A stretch of 36,331 nucleotides of DNA from the NCBI GenBank assembly GCA_964600165.1, contig CAZRIP010000021.1:1-36331 (forward strand), written 5' to 3'. The translations under genes were made by a program, and so were the position numbers. Source of the stretch: CAZRIP01 sp964600165. Lineage in GTDB: Bacteria > Elusimicrobiota > Elusimicrobia > UBA1565 > UBA9628. The notes beneath the pieces were generated by a model. The model did not search any database. It saw only the letters and a list, made by a program, of their open reading frames with translations, and was not told the DNA's origin. This document shows, one piece after another, positions 24,384-30,949 of this stretch. How positions within the stretch are numbered: position 1 is the stretch's first letter; each line of letters opens with the position of its first letter.

Positions 24384-24734
24384 TCAGGTGTCGAGCGAGG
24401 AGGCGCGCGGCAGCACGCGTTCCCCCCAGGACAGGAGGCGGCGCAGGAACGTGACCTGCGCCGGCGCTTCCGAGCCTTCGCCGAGGATCCGCAAGGCGTC
24501 GGGCGACGCGGGCTGCATGCCCAGGCGCGCGCGCGCTTGCGAGGCGAGCTGGGCGGGCGAGAGGCTGCGCTCGAGCTCGAGCTGGATCGCGCCGATGCGG
24601 CCGCGAAGGATGTGCTCTTGCCGGCGCGATTTCTCGACGGCGTAGCCCAGCCGCGTCGCCTCGATCTGCTGCCAGGCGAGCGCGAGGACGAACAGGGCCA
24701 CGCCGGCGATCCTTAGAGCGTTCTTGGAGGTCAT
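24384..24734 (-). CDS. ftsL: FtsL-like divisome protein
   Basis: A 116-residue protein with a short cytosolic start, one membrane helix (about 7-23, ALRIAGVALFVLALAWQQ) and a periplasmic helix likely to form a coiled coil (ATRLGYAVEKSRRQEHILRGRIGAIQLELERSLSPAQLASQARARLGM). Size, topology, the A.ARLGM ending of the helix and the position directly before ftsI fit FtsL, which forms a complex with FtsB and FtsQ. FtsL sequences are poorly conserved, so the call rests mainly on topology and context. A -10-like TATAAT lies 16 bases upstream, after the hairpin array. Confidence 0.8.
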   Translation of the reverse strand: MTSKNALRIAGVALFVLALAWQQIEATRLGYAVEKSRRQEHILRGRIGAIQLELERSLSPAQLASQARARLGMQPASPDALRILGEGSEAPAQVTFLRRLLSWGERVLPRASSLDT

Positions 24735-24749
24735 CGTCAGCTCGATCCG

Positions 24750-24755
24750 ATTATA
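24750..24755 (-). promoter_or_regulatory. Perfect -10-like box upstream of ftsL
   Basis: TATAAT (24755-24750, minus strand) would start transcription about nine bases before the ftsL ATG. No -35 match is seen 16-18 bases upstream; that position lies at the edge of the first hairpin of the array. An internal promoter is possible but weakly supported. Confidence 0.35.
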
Positions 24756-24776
24756 TATCTTTCATCCGAGATTGGT

Positions 24777-24937
24777 GGGCCGGCCTCCCCGCCGAGTGGG
24801 AGGCCGGCCCGAGATAATTGGCGAACGCCCCGCCGAGTAGGCGTTCGCCAAGTTGAGTGGCACCCGCCCCGCCGAGTAGGCGGGCGCCAAATTCTCAAAT
24901 CAGTTGCCGGCCGCCCCGCCGAGTGGGCGGCCGGCAA
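24777..24937 (-). repeat. Array of four hairpins with identical loops and different stems
   Basis: Four stem-loops lie at 24777-24810, 24818-24851, 24858-24889 and 24904-24937, separated by 7, 6 and 14 bases. Each loop is the same ten bases, CCGCCGAGTR on the plus strand and YACTCGGCGG on the minus strand. The stems differ in sequence (for example GGGCCGGCCTCC, TTGGCGAACGCC, TTGCCGGCCGCC) yet each is matched by its own complement. Three have 12 perfect pairs. The third has 11 positions with one imperfect pair, A-C on the plus strand but G-U on the minus strand, so it stays paired only in RNA of the dcw transcript. The array begins four bases after the stop of the 62-aa gene and precedes ftsL. 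No T-runs follow the hairpins. Confidence 0.93.
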
Positions 24938-24941
24938 AATC

Positions 24942-25130
24942 TTAGTGCCTCGGGCCTCCCTTGCCGCGCAGGAACACGCGCTTCCAGACGAAGCTCGCGC
25001 TCGCCGCGGGCGAGACCCGCGTCAAATCGATGACCTGCTGCCGGTCCGCCAAGAATCCGATCGTCGTGTCGATCTGGATGACGGCCGCCAAACCCGCGCC
25101 CGAGCCCCTGACCATGACGTTGGATTTCAT
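24942..25130 (-). CDS. 62-residue conserved-looking protein of unknown function
   Basis: ATG 25130 shares a base with the rsmH stop (TGATG), and an alternative GTG lies one codon upstream at 25133. The sequence MKSNVMVRGSGAGLAAVIQIDTT (first part) is moderately hydrophobic but not a clear membrane helix; the last part is basic (VWKRVFLRGKGGPRH). Nearly all codons end in G or C like the neighbouring genes, which supports real coding. It sits where ftsL normally follows rsmH. No family is recognised. It could be a divisome accessory factor, but only its position argues for that. Confidence 0.6.
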   Translation of the reverse strand: MKSNVMVRGSGAGLAAVIQIDTTIGFLADRQQVIDLTRVSPAASASFVWKRVFLRGKGGPRH

Positions 25131-26038
25131 CACAGTTTCTCCACGACCCGGAGTTTCGCGCTCCGGGCCCTTGCGTTAGCGTCGAGCTCGGCCTGAGAGG
25201 GCGTCACGGCCCCTCCCGCCTTGCCGACGTACCGGCACAAGCCCTGCTCGACGAAGGACGCGAACAGCTTCTTGACGATGCGATCTTCGAGCGAGTGGAA
25301 AGTGATGACGGCGACCCTGCCTCCGTGCTGCATGTAAGGCAGGACGGCTTCGAGCCCCCGCGTGAGGTTCTCGAGCTCGGCGTTGACGGCGACGCGCAGC
25401 GCCTGGAACGTCTTGGTGGCCGGATGGATCTTGCCGGTCCGCGGCGCGGCCTTCTCGATCGCGTGCGCGAGCTCGGTCGTGGTCTTGAAAGCTTCTTGCT
25501 CGCGGCGCGCGCAAATGGCGCGAGCGATCCGCTTGGCGTTGGGGTCCTCGCCGTACTCCTTGATCAAGAGAGCGATCTGCTCTTCGGGCCAGCGGTTGAC
25601 GATCGCCTCGGCGGTGAGCGGGTTCTCGGGCGACATCCGCATGTCGAGAGGCCCTTCCTTCATAAAGGAAAAGCCGCGGTCGCCCTTGTCGAGCTGCAGC
25701 GAGCTGACGCCGATGTCGAAGAGCGCGCCCGCGAGCGGAAAGAACTTCTCTAGCTCCAAAATTTGGCCCAGGGTTCTGAAGTTGGCTTGGATCGACCGGA
25801 ATCGTCCGGCGAAGGGCTCGAGCCGGGTATTGGCTCGGGCAAGCGCTTCTGGATCCATGTCCAACCCCATCATCTTACTCTGGGCCGAAATCGCGCGGAG
25901 GATGGCCTCGGCGTGACCGCCGAGCCCCAGGGTGGCGTCCAGGTACAAGCCCCCCGGGTCTGTAATCAGCAGGTCCAGCACCTCCGCGAGGAGGACCGGC
26001 TGATGCGAATACGTCGGTTCAGATTCTTCAGAATACAT
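25130..26038 (-). CDS. rsmH: 16S rRNA (cytosine-1402-N4)-methyltransferase RsmH (MraW)
   Basis: A 302-residue protein. The N-terminal YSHQPVLLAEVLDLL and the SAM-binding LDATLGLGGHAEAIL are standard. Further motifs are GALFDIGVSSLQLD, RGFSFMKEGPLDMRMS, RAICARREQ, KTFQALRVAVNAELENL, VAVITFHSLEDRIVK and a final ARSAKLRVVEKL. It methylates C1402 of 16S rRNA in the decoding centre. ATG 26038 is chosen because the family begins a few residues before HxPVLL; the longer frame toward 26170 is non-coding or antisense to mraZ. The mraZ stop is 47 bases upstream. Confidence 0.97.
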   Translation of the reverse strand: MYSEESEPTYSHQPVLLAEVLDLLITDPGGLYLDATLGLGGHAEAILRAISAQSKMMGLDMDPEALARANTRLEPFAGRFRSIQANFRTLGQILELEKFFPLAGALFDIGVSSLQLDKGDRGFSFMKEGPLDMRMSPENPLTAEAIVNRWPEEQIALLIKEYGEDPNAKRIARAICARREQEAFKTTTELAHAIEKAAPRTGKIHPATKTFQALRVAVNAELENLTRGLEAVLPYMQHGGRVAVITFHSLEDRIVKKLFASFVEQGLCRYVGKAGGAVTPSQAELDANARARSAKLRVVEKL

Positions 26039-26085
26039 GGCGAGCGCCAGGAGTCCCGGACCCTTGTGGCGACGCGCGACGGGCC

Positions 26086-26535
26086 CTAGATCTCGAGGCT
26101 CTTGCTGACGAGCCGGTAAGCCGGCTCCACCTTCGACTTGTTGTAGGTAGCCCATTTTTTCGCGTCCCAAATCTCAGCTCGCTTGCCCGCGCCCTGCACG
26201 AGGACCTTCGCCTTCAGCCCCGCGTGCTCCTTGAGGTATTGAGGAACCAGGACGCGCCCGGCGGAATCCACCTCGACCTCCACGGCCTCGGCGAAGAACT
26301 TCCGCTTGAACGCGCGCTCCTGCTCCTTGTTCGGCAGCGAGAAAGCCTGCAAATCGTTCTCCAGCAGCTTGGTCCATTGAGAGGGCAGGAACAAATACAG
26401 ACAGCCCTCCAGTCCGCTCGTCAAATAAAGGGAGTTGCCATTCTCCTTCGCCAAGGCCTCGCGGAACTTGGGAGGAACGCTGAGACGATTCTTGGGATCC
26501 AGCGCGTACTCGAATCGTCCGATCAGCAGAGTCAT
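26086..26535 (-). CDS. mraZ: Transcription regulator MraZ
   Basis: A 149-residue protein with two AbrB-like swapped-hairpin repeats, recognisable by ALDPKNRLSVPPKFRE (near residue 12) and VDSAGRVLVPQYLKE (near residue 88). The start LLIGRFEYALDPKNR is typical. MraZ forms ring-shaped oligomers that bind TGGGN repeats before its own gene and regulate the dcw operon. Such repeats are present just upstream. ATG 26535 has no Shine-Dalgarno; the preceding bases are A-rich (AACCAAAAACAAA). The C-terminus is slightly longer than in E. coli. Confidence 0.97.
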   Translation of the reverse strand: MTLLIGRFEYALDPKNRLSVPPKFREALAKENGNSLYLTSGLEGCLYLFLPSQWTKLLENDLQAFSLPNKEQERAFKRKFFAEAVEVEVDSAGRVLVPQYLKEHAGLKAKVLVQGAGKRAEIWDAKKWATYNKSKVEPAYRLVSKSLEI

Positions 26536-26548
26536 TTTGTTTTTGGTT

Positions 26549-26593
26549 TCCCACTTTCAAACACTCTTTGGTATTTCTTCCCACTTTCCCCCA
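26549..26593 (-). promoter_or_regulatory. MraZ operator: TGGGN boxes at exact 10-bp spacing
   Basis: On the minus strand boxes occur at 26593-26589 (TGGGG), 26583-26579 (TGGGA) and 26553-26549 (TGGGA). The two intervening 10-bp positions hold degenerate forms TACCA (26573-26569) and TGTTT (26563-26559). The spacers are five purine-rich bases, two of them GAAAG. MraZ is known to bind such direct repeats with 5-bp spacers. The array starts four bases after the predicted transcription start and covers the leader, so MraZ bound here should block initiation or early elongation. Confidence 0.85.
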
Positions 26594-26603
26594 CCGCGAA
26601 GCG

Positions 26604-26632
26604 AGTATAGAGGTTGAGGTCCGTTTTGTCAA
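26604..26632 (-). promoter_or_regulatory. Strong sigma-70-type promoter of the dcw operon
   Basis: TTGACA (26632-26627), a perfect -35, is 17 bases from TATACT (26609-26604), five of six to -10. The predicted start is near 26597, giving a 62-base leader before mraZ. It lies directly after the terminator of the upstream gene. Confidence 0.92.
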
Positions 26633-26639
26633 GGGGGCG

Positions 26640-26665
26640 AAAAAAATCGCGCGGAAATCCGCGCG
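26640..26665 (-). terminator. Intrinsic terminator of the upstream peptidase gene
   Basis: On the minus strand a 7-bp GC stem (CGCGCGG/CCGCGCG, loop ATTT) is followed by A and seven T residues. It separates the peptidase transcript from the mraZ promoter, whose -35 begins eight bases further on. Confidence 0.9.
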
Positions 26666-26714
26666 CGGATTCAGGAGAGGTTTCTCGTCGGAGGAGCGAC
26701 CCTAAACAGGGGGG

Positions 26715-27905
26715 CTAAAAATTGTCGGCTTCGGAGCGCGAAACTTGACGCGACGCGGAGTTCGCGAGCTCGTAGCGCCACGCGTACTCGAGCGCTTTCA
26801 ATCGGTTGAACGGCATGCCGTACGATCGGTAGAGAGCTTGCGTCGGATCTTTCCCTTCGCGCAAGTATTCCGAAAATTTATAGAAACTCGCCTTGTGCTG
26901 CGAACGGATCAAGAAGCGCACGAGGCTGTACGATTGCGCGTACCAGAGCTTGACCTGCTCGTCGCTCTGGTCCGCCGTCGTCGTGACCGCCATGAGCTGC
27001 TCGATCGGAAACCCCCCGCCGTTCTCCAAGGTCTTCATGTTGTCGAGCAGCCAGTTCGGCGCGGCGAGGCCGCGCTCGACTTGCACGAGCGTGGCCATCC
27101 CTTCGCTCAGCCACAGCGGGTCGGCGTGCCCGTCGAGATAGAACCCGTCGTAATAGATGTGCGTGAGCTCGTGAGCGAGGATGCTCGGCAGCTCCTCGCT
27201 CTCGTACACGTAGACCTTGCGCTTGGGCACGGAGCTCGCCCCCCCCGACCACGCCGGGCGGCCCGTAACCTCGCGATAGGTCTGCTGGCTGCGGAAGAGG
27301 AAGATCGAGACGCGCTGGTCGTCCGCCCACGGCGAGAAGGCCGCCAGGTCGAGCATCAGGTTGCCGTGCAGGTTCTCGAGCAGCCCGAGGAAATCCTCGG
27401 ACGGAGGGTCGCCTTCGGAATAGATGTTGAAGTGCCGCGTGATCGTCTTGACGAACCCCGGCGGGATCGGCGGATCGGGGTTGCGCAAGCCGAGCTCGTG
27501 TCGCAGCCTGCCGCCGTGCCCTTGCGGCCGCGGGCGCGAGGCGAGCCGCGGGGCCGGCGGATTGATCGACGGCGGCAGCGGCTTGACATAATCGAGGCTT
27601 CCGGCCGGTCCCGGCGGCGGCGCGGCCTCTTCGGGCCTGGCTTGAAGAGCTTGCGCGGCCAGCGCCGCTTGCCGCGCAAGCGTCAGCGGATCGGCGCTCG
27701 GGGAGTCGACCGTGGGAGGCGTCGAGGCCGTCGGCTCGGGCGGAGCCTCCGGCAGAGGAATGCCTTTATAGGGATTGCCGATCGAGGCCATCCGGCTCTC
27801 CTTGCGATCGGCCTCCTCGTCGCCGAGGAACTGGTAGACCATGATCCCCCAAAGCCCGAGGATCAGGACCCAGATGACGATGCGCAGCCGGTGGACGACG
27901 TCCAT
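26715..27905 (-). CDS. Membrane-anchored gluzincin metallopeptidase (peptidase MA-like)
   Basis: A 396-residue protein. A single N-terminal helix (about 8-26) anchors it, followed by a long Pro/Ala-rich linker (about 48-130), so the catalytic part would stand in the periplasm. The zinc motif HELTH is at 245-249, with the third ligand expected at Glu268 in PLWLSEGMATLVQ, the gluzincin (MA) pattern. VSIFLFRSQQTYREVTG and YAQSYSLVRFLI are typical of this peptidase MA-like group. Substrate is unknown. The promoter places +1 one base before ATG 27905. A strong terminator follows the stop, so it is probably a single-gene unit next to dcw. Confidence 0.85.
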   Translation of the reverse strand: MDVVHRLRIVIWVLILGLWGIMVYQFLGDEEADRKESRMASIGNPYKGIPLPEAPPEPTASTPPTVDSPSADPLTLARQAALAAQALQARPEEAAPPPGPAGSLDYVKPLPPSINPPAPRLASRPRPQGHGGRLRHELGLRNPDPPIPPGFVKTITRHFNIYSEGDPPSEDFLGLLENLHGNLMLDLAAFSPWADDQRVSIFLFRSQQTYREVTGRPAWSGGASSVPKRKVYVYESEELPSILAHELTHIYYDGFYLDGHADPLWLSEGMATLVQVERGLAAPNWLLDNMKTLENGGGFPIEQLMAVTTTADQSDEQVKLWYAQSYSLVRFLIRSQHKASFYKFSEYLREGKDPTQALYRSYGMPFNRLKALEYAWRYELANSASRQVSRSEADNF

Positions 27906-27912
27906 TCCTAGT

Positions 27913-27940
27913 AGTGTAGCCTAACGGGCCGGAATTTCAA
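27913..27940 (-). promoter_or_regulatory. Promoter of the metallopeptidase gene
   Basis: TTGAAA (27940-27935, 5 of 6) and TACACT (27918-27913, 4 of 6) are 16 bases apart. The predicted +1 is 27906, directly before the ATG at 27905, implying a leaderless message. Confidence 0.7.
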
Positions 27941-27967
27941 GGCTGGCGGGGTAACGGTAACGGCCCT

Positions 27968-28471
27968 TTATGAGAGCGAAGCGTCGCGCATCCGCAAAGC
28001 CGTCTGCGCCAGGCCGTAAATGAAGAGCGAGAAGACGATGATGAAGGTCGCGTGCACGCAGGCCATGCCGGCCGCCGGGCCGCCGTCGAAGACGCCGCGA
28101 TACCAGTAGATGCCGAGCATCGTGCCCGCGGAGACGAAGGCGACGCCGAGCGTGTGCCAGCGCCCCATCGTCAGCGCGGCGGTCGCGGGCGCCATCACGA
28201 ACAGCAGCCACATCGGCCCCCAAAAAGGCTGGAGGAGCCAGAACAACGGAACGGCCCAAATATAGTCGAGCCAGACCTGCAGGACCTTCATTTGCTTGGC
28301 CCAGTGGATGTAGCGGTAGGTGTTCTTGGCGACCCACCAATTGACGACGATCGAGGCGATGAGGATGCCGAGCGAAAGCTTGTACGCGGCGGGTTCCGGC
28401 TCGCTGAAGTAGATCGCGGACAGGATGAGGATCAGCGCGAACGGCGCGAAGTACCGGTTGAGCATCTGCAT
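27968..28471 (-). CDS. Small multi-spanning membrane protein, unknown function
   Basis: A 167-residue protein with about five or six hydrophobic helices: FAPFALILILSAIYF, YKLSLGILIASIVVNWWV, LDYIWAVPLFWLL, MWLLFVMAPATAALTM, TLGVAFVSAGTMLGIYW and HATFIIVFSLFIYGLAQTAL. A basic loop (KNTYRYIHWAKQMK) follows the second helix, placing it in the cytosol. No known family is recognised. A -10-like TATATT lies nine bases before the ATG, with no Shine-Dalgarno. It sits between rsmG and the peptidase gene, on the same strand, probably as its own unit. Confidence 0.65.
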   Translation of the reverse strand: MQMLNRYFAPFALILILSAIYFSEPEPAAYKLSLGILIASIVVNWWVAKNTYRYIHWAKQMKVLQVWLDYIWAVPLFWLLQPFWGPMWLLFVMAPATAALTMGRWHTLGVAFVSAGTMLGIYWYRGVFDGGPAAGMACVHATFIIVFSLFIYGLAQTALRMRDASLS

Positions 28472-28479
28472 GACGGTCT

Positions 28480-28485
28480 AATATA
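28480..28485 (-). promoter_or_regulatory. -10-like box before the small membrane protein gene
   Basis: TATATT (28485-28480) predicts +1 at 28473, two bases before the ATG. The -35 region is not recognisable, so support is modest. Confidence 0.35.
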
Positions 28486-28540
28486 CAAAATGCGACGGTC
28501 GATGCTAGCTTTGATCCAGTTCAGCCTCGCCATTTGGATT

Positions 28541-28558
28541 ATCCGCCACGTGGCGGAT
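28541..28558. repeat. Perfect 18-bp palindrome after rsmG
   Basis: ATCCGCCACGTGGCGGAT is fully self-complementary and lies four bases after the rsmG stop. As RNA it forms a 7-bp stem with an ACGT loop but lacks a T-run. It may terminate or protect the mnmG-rsmG transcript, or be a protein site. Confidence 0.45.
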
Positions 28559-28562
28559 TGCT

Positions 28563-29207
28563 TCAAGATGCGCGGCGAAAAATCGCGAGGAACCGGTCCT
28601 TATCCTCGGACGGGAGACGGTAAGACGCGCAGCGCAGCGGCTCGAGCCCCGGCGCGTTGATCGCCGCGAGCGGTTCCGACTGGTAGACGGCGACCAAGCC
28701 CCCCGCGCGCGCGAGCGGCGCGGTGAGCGCGAGGGCCTCCGGCAGCGGCGCGAGCGCGCGAGAGACGACGGCGGCGAAGTCTTTCTCGCGGCCCTCCGCG
28801 CCCTTGCCGACGGTCTTGCGCACGACGCGCAGGCCCTTGAGCTCGGCGCGCATGGCGGCGAGGTTGAGGAAGTCGTACTTGCGCTGGAGCGCCTCGATGA
28901 GCGTTACTTCGGCCTCGGGCCAGGCGATCTTCAAGCCGAAGCCGATGAAGCCTCCGCCGGAGCCGACGTCGGCGAGGCGCGGGCGCTCTTCGCCTACGAG
29001 CTGCTTCAAGATCGGCACGGCCGCGAAGCCGTCCGCGACGTGGCGCAGGACCATCGCCTCCGGCTCTTGGTCGGCGGTGAGGTTCGTCTTCTTGTTGTAC
29101 TCGACGAGCGCGCCGACGCGCTCCTCGACGGCGCGGCGCTTGTGGGGCGTGAACTCGATGCCGCGCGCCGCCGCGAACGCGCCGAGCTCGTCGAGCGCTT
29201 CCTGCAT
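28563..29207 (-). CDS. rsmG: 16S rRNA (guanine-527-N7)-methyltransferase RsmG
   Basis: A 214-residue SAM-dependent methyltransferase. LVEYNKKTNLTADQEPEAMVLRHVADGFA is the family's N-terminal signature. The SAM loop is LADVGSGGGFIGFGLKIAWPEAEVTLIEALQRKYDFL, and later come VRKTVGKGAEG..KDFAAVVSRALAPLPEAL. It methylates G527 of 16S rRNA. Its ATG shares one base with the mnmG stop (TGATG), the usual mnmG-rsmG coupling. The longer frame upstream is a shadow of mnmG. Confidence 0.96.
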   Translation of the reverse strand: MQEALDELGAFAAARGIEFTPHKRRAVEERVGALVEYNKKTNLTADQEPEAMVLRHVADGFAAVPILKQLVGEERPRLADVGSGGGFIGFGLKIAWPEAEVTLIEALQRKYDFLNLAAMRAELKGLRVVRKTVGKGAEGREKDFAAVVSRALAPLPEALALTAPLARAGGLVAVYQSEPLAAINAPGLEPLRCASYRLPSEDKDRFLAIFRRAS

Positions 29208-30949
29208 CAGCGCGCGGCGCGGCGGGCCAGCACCCAGAGGATCTGGACGTCGGCGGGCGTCACGCCGGGGATACGGCCCGCCTGGCCGAGCGTGCGCGGC
29301 CGCACGCGCGCGAGCTTCTGGCGCGCCTCGGGCGGCAGCGCGCCGACCGCGGCGAAGTCCAAATCTTCCGGGATCGCGATCGCGTCGGCGGCCCGCAGCT
29401 TTTCCGCGGCTTTGCGCTCCCGCAGCACGTAGCCGGCGTAGGAATCCTGGATCTCGCGCTGCGCCCGCGCCTTGCTCATCGACCACGGCGCGAGCTCGGC
29501 GTCGGCAAACTCCTTCCCCCCTACGGCCTCGCGATAGCGCTCGAAGCGCGCGAAGAACTCGTCGCCGATGAGGCCCAGGCGCCGGCCCGTCTCGAGCAGG
29601 CGCAGATCGGCGTTGTCGGCGCGCAGGCTCAGGCGGAACTCGGCGCGCGCGGTGAACATCCGGTACGGCTCGTCGACGCCCTTGGTCACGAGGTCGTCGA
29701 TCAAGACGCCGGCGTAGGCCGCGTCCCGGGACAAGACGAGCGGCGGCTTATCAAGGGTTCTCAGGGCCGCGTTTACGCCGGCGACGAAACCCTGGACCGC
29801 GGCCTCCTCGTAGCCGGTCGTCCCGTTGAGCTGGCCCGCGAAGAAGAGGCCCGGCACGGACTTGGTCTCGAGCGTCGGCGCGAGCTGCGTGGGCGGGCAG
29901 TAGTCGTACTCGATCGCGTAGCCGGGCCGCATGATCTCGGCGCGCTCGAGGCCCGGCACGCTGCGCACGAGCTCGAGCTGCGCGTCCTCGGGCAGGCTCG
30001 TTGACAGCCCGTTGACGTAGACCTCCTTCGTGCGGAAGCCCTCGGGCTCGAGGAAGACTTGATGGCGCTCCTTGTGCGGGAACTTGACCACCTTGTCCTC
30101 GATCGACGGGCAGTAGCGCGGGCCGATCGACTTGATGACGCCGGAGTAGAGCGGCGAGCGGTCGAGGCTCTCGCGGATGATCTCGTGCGTGCGCGCGCTC
30201 GTGTAGGTGATGTAGCAGGAGAGCAGGGGATTGGCCACCCGCTCGGTAAAGTGAGAGAAGGGCTCCGGCGGAGCGTCTGAAGGCTGCTCTTCACACCGCG
30301 AATAGTCGATCGAGCGCGCGTGGAGGCGCGGCGGCGTGCCGGTCTTCATGCGGCCGGTCGCCAATCCAAGCTCCCGCAGGCTCGCGGAAAGTCCGACGGC
30401 GGGCTGGTCGCCCGCCCGGCCCGACGGGAAGGAGCGCAAGCCAACGTGAGCGAGGCCGTCGAGGAACGTGCCGGTCGTGAGCACGACGGCCGAGGCCTCG
30501 TAGCGCGTCCCGCGCTTCGAGATCACGCCGCGCAGCCGCGAGCCGTCGATCCATAGGCCCGCGGCCTCATCTTGCCGCGCGTCGAGATTTTCCTGGGACT
30601 CGGCCACTTCCTTCATCGACAGCGCGTAGAGCTTCTTGTCGCACTGCGCGCGCGGGGAGCGCACGGCTTGGCCTTTGCTCATGTTGAGCGTCTTGTAATG
30701 CAGGCCGGCGCGGTCGGTGTTTTTCGCCATCTCGCCGCCGAGGGCGTCGAGCTCCCGCACGAGCTGGCCTTTGGCGACGCCGCCGATCGACGGGTTGCAG
30801 GACATCGCGCCGATCGTGTCGAGGTTCTGCGTCAGGAGCAGCGTGGCGCGCCCCATGCGCGCCGCCGCGAGCGCGGCCTCGAGCCCCGCGTGACCGGCGC
30901 CGACGACGAGGACGTCGTAGCGTTTCGGATAAACGTCCTTATCAAGCAT
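29207..30949 (-). CDS. mnmG: tRNA uridine-34 5-carboxymethylaminomethyl modification enzyme MnmG (GidA)
   Basis: A 580-residue FAD protein. The dinucleotide loop YDVLVVGAGHAGLEAALAAARMG is at the start, followed by MSCNPSIGGVAKGQLVRELDALGGEM, LNMSKGQAVRSPRAQCDK, and RYCPSIEDKVVKF. YDYCPPTQLAPTLETK and GLFFAGQLNGTTGYEEAAVQG are strongly conserved. The C-terminal tRNA/MnmE-binding helices (PRTLGQAGRIPGVTPADVQIL) are present. It is about 40 residues shorter than the E. coli protein, within the usual range. MnmG works with MnmE, whose gene lies 2.3 kb upstream on the same strand. Its start overlaps the Yip1-like gene by eight bases. Confidence 0.97.
   Translation of the reverse strand: MLDKDVYPKRYDVLVVGAGHAGLEAALAAARMGRATLLLTQNLDTIGAMSCNPSIGGVAKGQLVRELDALGGEMAKNTDRAGLHYKTLNMSKGQAVRSPRAQCDKKLYALSMKEVAESQENLDARQDEAAGLWIDGSRLRGVISKRGTRYEASAVVLTTGTFLDGLAHVGLRSFPSGRAGDQPAVGLSASLRELGLATGRMKTGTPPRLHARSIDYSRCEEQPSDAPPEPFSHFTERVANPLLSCYITYTSARTHEIIRESLDRSPLYSGVIKSIGPRYCPSIEDKVVKFPHKERHQVFLEPEGFRTKEVYVNGLSTSLPEDAQLELVRSVPGLERAEIMRPGYAIEYDYCPPTQLAPTLETKSVPGLFFAGQLNGTTGYEEAAVQGFVAGVNAALRTLDKPPLVLSRDAAYAGVLIDDLVTKGVDEPYRMFTARAEFRLSLRADNADLRLLETGRRLGLIGDEFFARFERYREAVGGKEFADAELAPWSMSKARAQREIQDSYAGYVLRERKAAEKLRAADAIAIPEDLDFAAVGALPPEARQKLARVRPRTLGQAGRIPGVTPADVQILWVLARRAAR

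Noticed and set aside
24777..24937. CRISPR array or integron attC sites as explanation for the hairpins
   Set aside because: Only about 14 bases are constant and they form the loop and its closing pairs, while the rest pairs with itself; CRISPR repeats are longer with unpaired unique spacers. No attC core (GTTRRRY) or integrase is visible.
24777..24937. Tandem intrinsic terminators
   Set aside because: No T-run follows any hairpin on either strand, and essential division genes lie downstream in the same direction. Partial attenuation is still possible.
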